A DNA stretch of 64,000 bases from NCBI RefSeq assembly GCF_041262525.1, contig NZ_JBGCCK010000003.1:248001-312000 (forward strand), read 5' to 3'. The notes beneath the pieces are model-generated. The model saw nothing but the letters and a program-made list of their open reading frames with translations. It searched no databases and was not told the DNA's origin. Numbering within the stretch: position 1 is the first letter of the stretch; every line of letters begins with the position of its first letter. The translations under genes and the position numbers were made by a program. This stretch comes from Streptacidiphilus sp041262525 (lineage in GTDB: Bacteria; Actinomycetota; Actinomycetes; Streptomycetales; Streptomycetaceae). Below, piece after piece: positions 51,748 through 63,182 of the stretch.

Positions 51748-53325
51748 ATGCGGGCAGACCTGGAGTGGGGCACGATCGCCAAGCTGGTCCAAGAGGCGGG
51801 CGCACGCTTCGCGGACCGCGAGGCGGTGGTCGGCCCGCGCACCCGGATCAGCTACGAGCAGCTCGCGCAGCGGGTGCGGCGCGCCGCGGCGGGCGTGATG
51901 GCGGCGGGCGTCCGGCCCGGCGACCGCGTCGGGATCTGGGCGCCGAACGCGCCGGACTACGTGGTGGCCGCGCTCGGCGCGGTGAGCGCGGGTGCGGTGC
52001 TGGTACCGCTGAACACCCGGCTCAAGGGCGGCGAGGCGGCGGAGCTGCTGCGCAGGACCCGGGCTTCACTGCTCTTCGTCACGGCGAACTTCCTCGGCGT
52101 CAGCTACATCTCCGCCCTCAAGGCCGCCGGCCCGCTGCCGGAGCTGCGGGCGACGGTAGTGCTGGGCGAGACCGAGGCGGTGGCGGAGGGGCTGCTGTCC
52201 TGGCGCGGCTTCCTCGCGGCGGGCGCGGACGTGCCGGAGCGCGCGGTGCTGGACCGGATCGCGGCCGTGCGGCCGGAGGACCCGGCGGACATCATGTTCA
52301 CCTCCGGCACGACCGGCCTGCCGAAGGGCGCGGTCACCACGCACGCACAGACCCTGCGCGCCTTCGGCACCTGGGCCGACCTGGCGGGCCTCGCGGAGGG
52401 GGACCGCTACCTGGTGATCAACCCCTTCACCCACACCTTCGGCTGGAAGGCGGGCATCCTCGCCGCGCTGATGCGCGGCGCGACGATCCTGCCGCAGCCG
52501 GTCTTCGACCCCGAGGCGGTGCTGGCCAAGATCTCCACGGAACGCGTCACCGTGCTGCCCGGCGCCCCGACGGTCTACCAATCACTGCTGGACCACCCGT
52601 CCCGGGACCAGCACGACCTCTCCTCACTGCGGCTGGCCGTCACCGGCGCGGCGGTGGTCCCGCTGGAACTGGTCCACCGCGTCCGCGACGAGCTGGGCTT
52701 CGCCACGGTCCTGACGGCCTACGGCCTGACGGAGTCCTGCGGCATGGTCACCATGTGCCGCCGGGGCGACGAGCCCGACACGGTGGCGGCGACGTCGGGC
52801 CGGGCCATCCCCGGGGTCGAGGTACGGGTGCGCGACGCGGACGGCAAGGACCAGCCCCCGGGCATGCCGGGCGAGGTCCAGGTCCGCGGCTACACGGTGA
52901 TGCGCGAGTACTTCGAGGACCCGGCGGCGACAACGGACACCTTCACGGACGACGGCTGGCTCCGCACGGGCGACGTGGGCGTCCTGGACGCGGACGGCAA
53001 CCTGCGGATCACCGACCGGCTCAAGGACATGTACACCGTGGGCGGCTTCAACGCCTACCCGGCGGAGATCGAACGCGTCCTGGCCCGCCACCCGCTGGTC
53101 GCGGACTCCGCGGTGATCGGCGTCCCCGACCCCCGCCTCGGCGAGGTCGGCCGCGCCTTCGTCGTCCCCCGGGCGACACCGGCGGACGACGCGGCGGAGG
53201 AGCTGATCGCCTGGTGCCGCAGGGAGATGGCGAACTACAAGGTGCCGCGCGAGGTGGTGTTCGTGCCGGACCTGCCGAGGAACGCCCTCGGCAAGGTCCT
53301 GAAGGCCGAACTCAGGAGCCGGTAG
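51748..53325 (+). CDS. AMP-forming acyl-CoA synthetase (FadD-like)
   Basis: 525 residues from ATG 51748 after GGAAGGG; a leaderless start at ATG 51715 would add 11 residues. The adenylation motifs are IMFTSGTTGLPKGAVTTH, FTHTFGWKAG, TAYGLTESCG, WLRTGDVGVLDADG, and NALGKVLKAELR with the C-terminal Lys. It activates a fatty or other carboxylic acid to its CoA ester. It is a single gene, divergent from the thiolase-DUF35 operon, in the shared-operator regulon, and is followed by an inverted repeat. Confidence 0.92.
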   Translation: MRADLEWGTIAKLVQEAGARFADREAVVGPRTRISYEQLAQRVRRAAAGVMAAGVRPGDRVGIWAPNAPDYVVAALGAVSAGAVLVPLNTRLKGGEAAELLRRTRASLLFVTANFLGVSYISALKAAGPLPELRATVVLGETEAVAEGLLSWRGFLAAGADVPERAVLDRIAAVRPEDPADIMFTSGTTGLPKGAVTTHAQTLRAFGTWADLAGLAEGDRYLVINPFTHTFGWKAGILAALMRGATILPQPVFDPEAVLAKISTERVTVLPGAPTVYQSLLDHPSRDQHDLSSLRLAVTGAAVVPLELVHRVRDELGFATVLTAYGLTESCGMVTMCRRGDEPDTVAATSGRAIPGVEVRVRDADGKDQPPGMPGEVQVRGYTVMREYFEDPAATTDTFTDDGWLRTGDVGVLDADGNLRITDRLKDMYTVGGFNAYPAEIERVLARHPLVADSAVIGVPDPRLGEVGRAFVVPRATPADDAAEELIAWCRREMANYKVPREVVFVPDLPRNALGKVLKAELRSR

Positions 53326-53362
53326 GGCGTGAAGTCTCTGCAGTCGAGGGAGTTGTACCTCC

Positions 53363-53466
53363 GGGGGCGCGAGGAACTGCGCGAGAAGCCACCGACGAGC
53401 GGATGGCCCTGCGCGTTGAGGACCATCCGCATGCCGGTGGCTTGCCGCGCAGTTCCTCGCGCCCCC
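53363..53466. repeat. Long inverted repeat, copy 8 (short arms)
   Basis: GGGGGCGCGAGGAACTGC on the left and GCGCAGTTCCTCGCGCCCCC on the right, with GCGGATGGCCCTGCGC centrally. It starts 37 bp after the ligase stop; TTGTAC lies outside the left arm. Confidence 0.88.
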
Positions 53467-53542
53467 GGAGGTCCGAAGGGCCCTAGTCCGCGCCTAAGCA
53501 CGTCACAGCCCCGGCACAGCGCCACAGCGAAAAGTGCTCGGC

Positions 53543-54823
53543 ATGAGCCATTCGTCCGCGCTGGCGGCACAGCCCGCCCCTCCCGCAGCAGGCCGGGACG
53601 GCACCGGCACCCGCACCAAGCTGGTCGAGGTGGTCGTCCCCGTCTACAACGAGGAGCACGTCCTCGCCCACAGCGTCCGCACCCTGCACGCGTACCTACG
53701 GGAGAACTTCCCCTACCGCTTCCGGATCACCGTCGCCGACAACGCCAGCATCGACGGCACCTGGCAGGTGGCCAGCGAGCTCGCCGCCGAGCTCGCCGAG
53801 GTCCGCGCCGTCCATCTGGACCAGAAGGGGCGCGGCCGCGCCCTGCGCCACGTCTGGGGTGCCAGCGACGCCGACGTCGTGAGCTACATGGACGTGGACC
53901 TCTCCACCGACCTGGACGCCTTCCTCCCGCTCGTCGCGCCGCTGCTGTCCGGGCACAGCGACCTCGCGATCGGCAGCCGACTGCACCGCGGCTCCGCCGT
54001 CGTGCGCGGGCCCAAGCGGGAGATCATCTCCCGCACCTACAACTTCCTGCTCCGGGCGACCCTCGCCGCCAAGTTCTCCGACGCCCAGTGCGGCTTCAAG
54101 GCTGCCCGCACCGAGGTGGCCAAGGCGCTGCTCGCCGAGGTCGAGGACGAGACCTGGTTCTTCGACACCGAGCTGCTGCTGCTCGCCGAGCGCAGCGGCC
54201 TGCGGATCCACGAGGTCCCCGTCGACTGGACCGACGACCCTGACAGCCGTGTCGACATCGTCCGGACGGTCAAGGACGACCTGAAGGGCATGTGGCGGGT
54301 CGGCCGGAAGGCCGTCTTCGGGGCGACCAGACTGCCCGTCCCGCCGCGTGTACGGCAGGCGCAGCTGCCCAACGGGATGCGCTGGCAGCTGGCCAGTTTC
54401 GCCGTGGTCGGAGTGCTGAGCACGCTCGCCTACCTGCTGCTCTACCTGGCGCTGCGGCAGACCGTGCCGGCCGAACTGGCCAACGCGTTCGCGCTGTTGC
54501 TGACCGCCATCGCGAACACCGCGGCCAACCGGCGCTTCACCTTCGGCGTCACCGGCCCGCGCGACGCGCTCAAGCACCAGGTCGAGGGCGGCATCGCCTT
54601 CCTGATCGGGCTGGTGCTCAGCACGCTCGCCCTCGCCGTGGCCGGCGTGGTCGCGCCGGGGGCCTCGCACGCCGCCGAGCTCGGCTGGCTGGTCGGCGCG
54701 AACGCGCTCGCGACGGTCGTGCGCTTCGTGTTGCTGCGGGCCTGGGTGTTCAACCCCAAGCGTGCGGCCCGGCACACGCGGCAGGCCGAACTTTCCCACT
54801 TGAACCAGGAGTTGCACCGGTGA
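53543..54823 (+). CDS. GT2 glycosyltransferase with C-terminal GtrA-like membrane domain
   Basis: 426 residues, ATG 53543 (GTG 53534 possible). Residues about 20-260 are a polyprenyl-phosphate-sugar synthase-like GT2 (EVVVPVYNEEHVLAHSV, ADNASIDGTWQVA, MDVDLSTDLDA with the acidic cluster). Residues about 285-405 are a GtrA-type four-helix membrane domain (FAVVGVLSTLAYLLLYLAL, NTAANRRFTFG). Such fusions make and flip lipid-linked sugars. The stop overlaps the start of the next gene by GTGA, coupling it to the ArnT/PMT-like transferase that would use the product. Confidence 0.9.
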   Translation: MSHSSALAAQPAPPAAGRDGTGTRTKLVEVVVPVYNEEHVLAHSVRTLHAYLRENFPYRFRITVADNASIDGTWQVASELAAELAEVRAVHLDQKGRGRALRHVWGASDADVVSYMDVDLSTDLDAFLPLVAPLLSGHSDLAIGSRLHRGSAVVRGPKREIISRTYNFLLRATLAAKFSDAQCGFKAARTEVAKALLAEVEDETWFFDTELLLLAERSGLRIHEVPVDWTDDPDSRVDIVRTVKDDLKGMWRVGRKAVFGATRLPVPPRVRQAQLPNGMRWQLASFAVVGVLSTLAYLLLYLALRQTVPAELANAFALLLTAIANTAANRRFTFGVTGPRDALKHQVEGGIAFLIGLVLSTLALAVAGVVAPGASHAAELGWLVGANALATVVRFVLLRAWVFNPKRAARHTRQAELSHLNQELHR

Positions 54824-56991
54824 GTGCCCATATCGAAGCCCCGGTGGACACGTCCGCCGTCCGGCCCGGCCGCACCAAGGCCGCACGCCCCCGCTCAGCG
54901 CGTTGGGTCAGACCCGCTTACTGGGGGAGTCTGCTGCTCGCGGCCCTGGTCTACTGCTACGGCCTGGGTCAGAACGGGAACGCCAACTCCTACTACGCGG
55001 CGGCGGTCCTGAGCGGGACCAAGAGCTGGTCCGCGATGTTCTACGGCTCGTTGGACGCGGGCAACTTCATCACCGTCGACAAGCCGCCCTTCGCACTCTG
55101 GCTGATGGAGATCTCCTCCCGGATCTTCGGGTTCGGCAGTTGGCAGATGCTGCTGCCGATCGCGCTCTGCGGCGTGGCGTCCGTCGCCGTGCTCTACAGC
55201 GCGGTGCGGCGCAGCTTCGGCGCGGTCGCGGCGACGGTGGCGGCCGTGGTGATGGCGATCACGCCGATCACCGTGGCGATCAACCGTGACAACAACCCCG
55301 ATCCGGTCCTGGTGCTGCTGACCGTCTCGGCGGCCTGGTTCTGCCTGGAGGCGATCCGGCGCGGCACGCTCTGGCAGCTGGTGGTCAGCGCGGTGCTGGT
55401 CGGCTTCGCGTTCAACACCAAGATGCTGCAGGCGTACATGGTGCTGCCGGCGCTCTTCCTGGCCTACGTCTGGGCGGCGCGCGGGGGTTGGCTGCGACGG
55501 GTGCGGAACCTGCTGGTCGCTGCGATGGCGCTGGTGGTGTCCAGCGCCTGGTGGATGCTGATCGTCGACTCGACCAAGAACCATCCCTTCATCGGGTCCA
55601 GCACGGACGGCACGGTGTGGAACCTGGTCATCGGCTACAACGGACTGCAGCGGGTGCTCGGCGCGGGCGGGGCCTCGGGCGGCTCGGCCGCCGGAAGGTT
55701 CGCCGGTGCGGGTGCCAACTTCGGTGGGACCTCTGGCGCTGGACGACTCTTCAACTCCATCCTCGGCGGCCAGATCTCCTGGCTGATCCCGTTCGCGCTC
55801 ATCGCGCTCGTGGGCGCGCTGGTGCTGCGCGGACGTAGGCCCCGGATCGACATGCAGCGGGCCTCGCTGCTGCTCTGGGGCGGCTGGCTGCTGACGCACT
55901 ACGTCGTCTTCAGCTTCGCGTCCGGGACCTTCCACCCCTACTACACGACGATGCTCGCGCCGGCCATCGCCGCGCTGACCGGCGCGGGCGGCACGATGCT
56001 GCTGCGCGCCCTGCGCTCGCGCTCGCGCCGGGCGGTCTGGGCCGCCGTGCTGCCGGTGGGCGTGGTGGTCTCGGCGGTGTGGGCGGTGGTGCTGCTGCGG
56101 CGGACCTCGACGTTCGCGCCGTGGCTCTGGCCGACGATCGCCGTGCTGGCGGCGGCGGGCGTCGTGGCCCTGCTGGTCGCGCGCTTCGGTGCGAGCGCGG
56201 CCCTGGCCGCCGTGCGCGGACGGCTGCTCGCCGTCGGCGCGGTGGCGGCGGCGCTCGCACTGGTCGCCGGACCGGCCGCCTACGCGGCGGACACGATGAC
56301 GTCCGGCGCGGTCCAGGGCGTCAACCCGACGGGCGGCCCGTCGACCGGGGGCGGCTTCGGCGGCGGCATGCCGGGCGGTTTCGGCGGGCGCGACGGCTTC
56401 CCCGGCGGCGGCCGGGGCGAGCGGCCTGCGGGCGGCTTCGGAGGCGGGTTCCCAGGCGGGACCGCGCCGGGCGGCGCGGGCGGTGCGGCTGCGGGCGGTG
56501 CCGCGGGTGGTGCGGCTGCGGGCGGTGCGGCAGGTGGTGGTGCGGCGGCCGGGAGCGCGGACGGTGGGGCCAGGCGGGCCGGCGGCTTCGGCGGTGGGAT
56601 GGGCGGCAGCGTCAGCTCGGCGCTCCTCTCCTACCTGGAGAAGAACCAGGGGAACGCGACCTGGATGGTCGCCGTCTCCAGCGCGCAGTCGGCGGCGGAG
56701 ATGATCCTGCAGTCCGGCGGCAGGCCCGTGATCGGCATGGGCGGGTTCACGGGCTCCGACCCGGCGATGTCCGTGGCCAAGATCAAGTCCTACGTCGCTT
56801 CGGGACAGCTCCGCTACGTCCTGGTCGGTGGCGGGGGCGGCCCCGGCGGCGGTCAGGCCAACAGTGAGGCGACCGCCTACGTGACGTCGACCTGCACGGT
56901 GGTCAAGGCATCCGAGTACGGCGCCACCACCTCGGCCTCGACGACCAGTACAGACTCGTCCTCGCAGGTTCTCTACGACTGCAAGGCATAG
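54820..56991 (+). CDS. ArnT/PMT-like (GT39/GT83) membrane glycosyltransferase with Gly-rich extracytoplasmic tail
   Basis: 723 residues. GTG 54820 follows AGGAG. The first about 480 residues contain about 11-13 hydrophobic segments, with the conserved DKPPFALWLMEISSRIFG loop after NGNANSYYAAA and INRDNNPDPVLVLL. Residues about 510-610 are Gly/Ala-rich low complexity with GGAAAGG repeats. The final about 100 residues form a small soluble domain (SYLEKNQGNATWMVAVSSAQ, YVLVGGGGGPGGG) that sits outside. The enzyme transfers a sugar from a polyprenyl-phosphate donor, probably made by the upstream GT2, to an unknown acceptor. Confidence 0.9.
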   Translation: MSAHIEAPVDTSAVRPGRTKAARPRSARWVRPAYWGSLLLAALVYCYGLGQNGNANSYYAAAVLSGTKSWSAMFYGSLDAGNFITVDKPPFALWLMEISSRIFGFGSWQMLLPIALCGVASVAVLYSAVRRSFGAVAATVAAVVMAITPITVAINRDNNPDPVLVLLTVSAAWFCLEAIRRGTLWQLVVSAVLVGFAFNTKMLQAYMVLPALFLAYVWAARGGWLRRVRNLLVAAMALVVSSAWWMLIVDSTKNHPFIGSSTDGTVWNLVIGYNGLQRVLGAGGASGGSAAGRFAGAGANFGGTSGAGRLFNSILGGQISWLIPFALIALVGALVLRGRRPRIDMQRASLLLWGGWLLTHYVVFSFASGTFHPYYTTMLAPAIAALTGAGGTMLLRALRSRSRRAVWAAVLPVGVVVSAVWAVVLLRRTSTFAPWLWPTIAVLAAAGVVALLVARFGASAALAAVRGRLLAVGAVAAALALVAGPAAYAADTMTSGAVQGVNPTGGPSTGGGFGGGMPGGFGGRDGFPGGGRGERPAGGFGGGFPGGTAPGGAGGAAAGGAAGGAAAGGAAGGGAAAGSADGGARRAGGFGGGMGGSVSSALLSYLEKNQGNATWMVAVSSAQSAAEMILQSGGRPVIGMGGFTGSDPAMSVAKIKSYVASGQLRYVLVGGGGGPGGGQANSEATAYVTSTCTVVKASEYGATTSASTTSTDSSSQVLYDCKA

Positions 56992-57030
56992 CGAGAGCGG
57001 GAAGAAGGTCGGCGGGGCGCGGGCTCAGAG

Positions 57031-57738
57031 CTACATCGAGTCCGCGCTCCGCCGTTGTACGCGCTGCGCCGCGCGTGGGAGGAGGCGGCGCAACTCCGCG
57101 TCGCGCATGCCCGGCCGCCAGGTGTCCACGGCCGCCGTCACCGCGCAGAGTGTGAAGCCGGCGAGCAGCCAGCCCGCCAGCACGTCGCTCGGCCAGTGCA
57201 CGCCGAGGGCGAGCCGGGTCCAGCCGACCAGCACGACGAGGAAGGCCGCGGTTCCGGCCGCGAGTGCCCGTGCGGCGCGGCGGTGGAGCCGGGGCCAGAC
57301 CACGGCGACCAGGAGCGGGATGATCACCGCCGCGGTCATCGCGTGACCGGAGGGGAAGGCCCAGTCCGTCGCTGTGGACACCGGATGCGGCAGCGCCGGT
57401 CGGGGCCGGGCGACCGCCTGCTTCACCCCGACCTCCAGTGCCCCCTGGACCAACCCACAGCTCGCGGCCCAGACTGCGGCGATCCGCGCCCCGCGCCACC
57501 AGAGCCAGACGACGACCACCCCCAGCGCCACCCGGAGCACCAGCGGGGACAGGACCGAGGTGACCGTGCGCATCGAGCCGGTCCAGGCGGCGTGGCGCAG
57601 CGCGGTGGCGTGCAGGCGCAGGTCGAAGGAGAGGTCGAAGCGCAGCAGCGCGTGCCAGGGCGCCTCGACGAGCGCGAGGAGGATCCCGAAGAGCAGGAGG
57701 GACACAGCCGCTCCTGCCCACAGCCGCCAGAGCCGCAC
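57031..57738 (-). CDS. PAP2-family membrane phosphatase
   Basis: 235 residues. GTG 57738 follows AGGAGGAG. Phosphatase motifs are all present: KQAVARPRPALP (C1), WAFPSGHAMTAA (C2) and RLALGVHWPSDVLAG (C3), on a background of five to six hydrophobic segments. Such enzymes dephosphorylate undecaprenyl diphosphate, phosphatidic acid or related lipids at the outer face of the membrane. It is convergent with the ArnT-like gene; co-functioning in polyprenyl phosphate recycling is plausible. Confidence 0.9.
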   Translation of the reverse strand: MRLWRLWAGAAVSLLLFGILLALVEAPWHALLRFDLSFDLRLHATALRHAAWTGSMRTVTSVLSPLVLRVALGVVVVWLWWRGARIAAVWAASCGLVQGALEVGVKQAVARPRPALPHPVSTATDWAFPSGHAMTAAVIIPLLVAVVWPRLHRRAARALAAGTAAFLVVLVGWTRLALGVHWPSDVLAGWLLAGFTLCAVTAAVDTWRPGMRDAELRRLLPRAAQRVQRRSADSM

Positions 57739-57954
57739 GTACGTCTCCTCCTGGCGCGCAGGCCTTTGACCAGTGCGCTGTCCGTTCGACCGGTGCCAAG
57801 TTCGCCGAGCGGGGAACTAAGGCCAGGCGGACAATCGTCCCAGAGAGTGACAGATCCGGACGCCCGCCCCACTGTGACCGAGCGATGACGCTCCGCCGAC
57901 GATCGGGGTGAAACCGGACAGCATACTGCTACGGGCGAAGAAAATCACCGCTTC

Positions 57955-57981
57955 GGGAATGATTCCTGGAAACTCCTCGTT
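57955..57981 (+). promoter_or_regulatory. Sigma-R-type promoter upstream of hrdD
   Basis: GGGAAT (57955-57960), exactly 18 bp, then GTT (57979-57981) followed by G matches the known sigma-R consensus (GGGAAT-N18-GTT). It lies 69 bp upstream of the ATG. hrdD of S. coelicolor is known to be transcribed by sigma-R and sigma-E. Confidence 0.75.
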
Positions 57982-58049
57982 GAGTCGTTACGTAAGCAGT
58001 TCCCAGACACGGGCCAGCCAGGCCCGTCAGGTAACCCGAGGGAGTACGT

Positions 58050-59021
58050 ATGGCCACCCGTGCCGTCGTCCGCGACAAGGCCGATCGGATGCGTTCCGCG
58101 CGTCCGACCGCTGGTGAGGCCGACCGAGACCTCGTCGGTATGTACCTGGACGAGATCGCGCGAACCCCGCTGCTCGACGCGGCGCAGGAGGTCGAGCTGT
58201 CGACCCGGATCGAGGCGGGCGTCTTCGCCGAGCATCTGCTCGAAGAGGGCGGCACCGTCGGCGGGGCGACCGAGGAGGAGCTCCACGCGATAGCCGCTGA
58301 CGGTCGGCGCGCCAAGGACGTCTTCATCCGTTCGAACCTCCGCCTCGTGGTCGCGGTGGCCCGCAGGTACCCTCGCAGCGGCCTGCCGCTGCTGGATCTG
58401 ATCCAGGAGGGCAACGCGGGTCTGGTCCGTGCCGTCGAGAAGTTCGACTTCGGCAAGGGCTTCAAGTTCTCCACCTACGCGACCTGGTGGATCCGCCAGG
58501 CGATCACCCGGTCCATCGCGGACCAGTCGCGCACCATCCGGCTGCCCGTCCACCTGGTCGAGGAGCTGGGCCGGATCCGGCGCGTCCAGCGCGAGAAGTC
58601 CAAGGAGCTGGGCCGCGAGGTCGCGCCCTCCGAGGTCGCGGCCGAGCTGGACACGACCGAGGAGCGGATCAAGGACGTCCTCGACTGGGCCCGAGACCCG
58701 GTCAGCCTCAACATGACCGTCGACGACGACGGCGAGACCCAGTTCGGCGACCTCGTCGAGGACACCGGAGCCACCTCGCCCGAGGACGCGGTGCTGGTGA
58801 TGCTCCGCCGCGAGGAGCTCGACAAGCTCATCGACCGGCTGGACGATCGCACGGCATCGATCATCCGCTCCCGCTACGGCATCGAGGACGGCCGCGAACG
58901 CACGCTCACCGAGGTCGGCAAGCAGCACGGGCTGACCCGTGAGCGGATCCGCCAGATCGAGAAGCACGCGCTGGCCGAGCTTCGGAAGATCGCCGACCAC
59001 GCCGGCTTCGAGGCCGCGTAA
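58050..59021 (+). CDS. hrdD: Group 2 RNA polymerase sigma factor HrdD
   Basis: 323 residues. ATG 58050 follows GAGGGAG. It has regions 1.2 to 4 of a primary-like sigma factor: DLVGMYLDEIARTPLLDAAQ, region 2 with DVFIRSNLRLVVAVARRYP and FKFSTYATWWIRQAI, region 3 with LPVHLVEELGRI, and region 4 with GLTRERIRQIEKHALAEL. It lacks the long N-terminal region of HrdB. The sequence agrees closely with HrdD as I recall it, and the sigma-R-type promoter supports the name. Product acts in the thiol-oxidative and envelope stress network. A strong terminator follows. Confidence 0.9.
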   Translation: MATRAVVRDKADRMRSARPTAGEADRDLVGMYLDEIARTPLLDAAQEVELSTRIEAGVFAEHLLEEGGTVGGATEEELHAIAADGRRAKDVFIRSNLRLVVAVARRYPRSGLPLLDLIQEGNAGLVRAVEKFDFGKGFKFSTYATWWIRQAITRSIADQSRTIRLPVHLVEELGRIRRVQREKSKELGREVAPSEVAAELDTTEERIKDVLDWARDPVSLNMTVDDDGETQFGDLVEDTGATSPEDAVLVMLRREELDKLIDRLDDRTASIIRSRYGIEDGRERTLTEVGKQHGLTRERIRQIEKHALAELRKIADHAGFEAA

Positions 59022-59052
59022 GGCTTACCGCCAGAGGTTGGGCCACCCCGAG

Positions 59053-59094
59053 AGAGCCCCCGTTGCACCGAACAGGTGCTGCGGGGGCTCTTTT
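59053..59094 (+). terminator. Rho-independent terminator of hrdD
   Basis: AGAGCCCCCG (59053-59062) and CGGGGGCTCT (59082-59091) are perfect 10-bp arms, followed by TTT. GCACC/GGTGC in the loop extend the hairpin. Confidence 0.88.
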
Positions 59095-59168
59095 GGCAGC
59101 GCTTGTCCTGCAATGATCCTTTTTGTCTGTCTACGCTCGCCGCAAGCGGTCGCGACGAGGGGATACCG

Positions 59169-60199
59169 GTGGACAGAAGAAAGCTGCGGCAGCGCGCTGC
59201 TCTGGTGGCGGCCCTGGTCTCGCTCGCGCTGGTCGTGGCCATTGTGCTGGGCAGCCGGGGGCTGCGGGACTTCGACTCCGCCCTGTTGCCCTACGCCGTC
59301 GCCACCGTCTTCCTCGCCTTCGGCGTCACCTACCGGTACACGATGTGGGTCAGTGAGCCGGCCGCCTGGCGGATGTTCCGCAAGGGGCTGCGCGCCGCGT
59401 TCTCGATGGAGAACTTCCGCCGCGCCCCGACCGCGCTGCCCCGGATGGCGACGACCTACCTCGGCTTCCAGAAGTTCCTCGGCGCCCGTTCGCACGCGCG
59501 CTGGGCGGCACACCAGCTGATGTTCTGGGGCTGCCTGCTCGCGGCCGCGATCACCTTCCCGCTGACCTGGGGCTGGTTCACCTTCACCGCCTCCAGCGCC
59601 ACCGGGCCCGGATACGAGATGCGGATCTGGGGCTTCAAGGTCCTCGGTTTCACCTCCAGCAGCGTGATCGGGTGGGCCATGTTCCACGGCCTGGACCTGG
59701 CGGCCGTTCTGGTGATCGGCGGGGTCGGCTACTTCCTGTGGCGGCGCTACCACGACCGCGCGGCGACCACGGGTCAGCGCTTCGCCTACGACTTCCTGCC
59801 GCTGCTGGCGCTGCTCACCGTCTCGGTGACCGGCCTGCTGCTGACCTTCTCCGAGATCTTCCTGCACGGCGGCGGCTACGAGTTCCTCGCCGTGCTGCAC
59901 ATGGTCTCGGTCGTCTTCACGCTGGTCTACCTGCCCTTCGGCAAGTTCTTCCACATCGTGCAGCGCCCGGCAGCGGTCGGCATGCAGCTGTTCAAGTTCA
60001 CCTCACGCGACGCCGGCCAGGAGCTGTTCACCTGCCGGCGCTGCGGCACCGAGATCGACACCGTCCCGGCCGTGGAGAACCTTCGCGGCACCATGCGCGA
60101 CATGGGACTCGGCTTCGACGAGTGGGCCGAGTACTGCCCGCGCTGCAAGCGCGTCCTGCGCGGCGGCGCCTACCTGACCGATGTGAAGCGGGGGTTCAA

Positions 60200-60203
<4 letters not shown>
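59169..60203 (+). CDS. NarI-like membrane subunit with C-terminal zinc-ribbon-like domain
   Basis: 344 residues. GTG 59169 follows GAGGGG. Hydrophobic segments lie at about 8-25, 32-50, 120-140, 170-195 and 210-250. Possible heme-ligand histidines occur in SVIGWAMFHGLDLAAVL, LAVLHMVSVV and FGKFFHIVQRP. The C-terminal about 60 residues carry CRRCG and CPRCK, a zinc ribbon or metal site. It should pass electrons between the membrane quinone pool and the Mo subunit, whose gene it overlaps by 4 bp. The exact family name is uncertain. Confidence 0.8.
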
Positions 60204-62530
<2,327 letters not shown>

Positions 62531-62537
62531 GGCCGCG

Positions 62538-63182
62538 ATGATGGGCCGGACCCTTTTCATCGACCCGGGACGCTGCATCGGCTGTCAGGCTTGCGTCTCC
62601 GGCTGCCGGGAGTGCGATTCGCACCGCGGCAAGTCGATGATCCACCTCGACTACCCGGACGAGGGCCACAGCGTCGCCTCGCTGCCGACGGTCTGCATGC
62701 ACTGCGAGGACCCGGTCGCGCCCTGCGCCGAGGTCTGCCCGGCGGATGCGATCCTGATCAGCCCGGACGGGGTGGTCCACGAGGCCGACCCGACCCGCTG
62801 CATCGGCTGCTCGAACTGCGTCAACGCCTGCCCCTTCGGCGTCCCCAAGATCGACCTGGAGGCGAAGCTCCAGCTCAAGTGCAATCTCTGCTACGACCGC
62901 ACCGAGCTGGGCCTGGCCCCGATGTGCGCGACGGTCTGTCCGACGGGCGCGCTCTTCTACGGAACCCTGGAGGAGCTCCAGGCCGAGCGGCCCGGCGTCT
63001 CCGTGTCCAGCTGGTTCGAGTTCGGCGACACCAGCATCAGCACCGGCGTCGGCATGATCGTCCCCTGGGACCGCGGCGAGCGCCCGGTCCCCGGCGGCCT
63101 GCCGCTGGTGGCGATCAACGGACGCGACGTCGGCGGCAGCAGCGCCGCCAGCGGCGGCCTCCCCGGCGGAGGTGCGGCGTGA
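62538..63182 (+). CDS. Four-[4Fe-4S]-cluster ferredoxin-like electron transfer subunit (DmsB/NrfC type)
   Basis: 214 residues; ATG 62538 (or the next ATG). Cysteine groups for four clusters are visible: CIGCQACVSGCRECDSH, CMHCEDPVAPCAEVCP, CIGCSNCVNACPFGVP and CNLCYDRTELGLAPMC-x3-CP. It accepts or delivers electrons between the Mo subunit, 7 bp upstream, and membrane partners. The Gly/Ser-rich C-terminus overlaps the Rieske start by GTGA. Confidence 0.92.
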   Translation: MMGRTLFIDPGRCIGCQACVSGCRECDSHRGKSMIHLDYPDEGHSVASLPTVCMHCEDPVAPCAEVCPADAILISPDGVVHEADPTRCIGCSNCVNACPFGVPKIDLEAKLQLKCNLCYDRTELGLAPMCATVCPTGALFYGTLEELQAERPGVSVSSWFEFGDTSISTGVGMIVPWDRGERPVPGGLPLVAINGRDVGGSSAASGGLPGGGAA

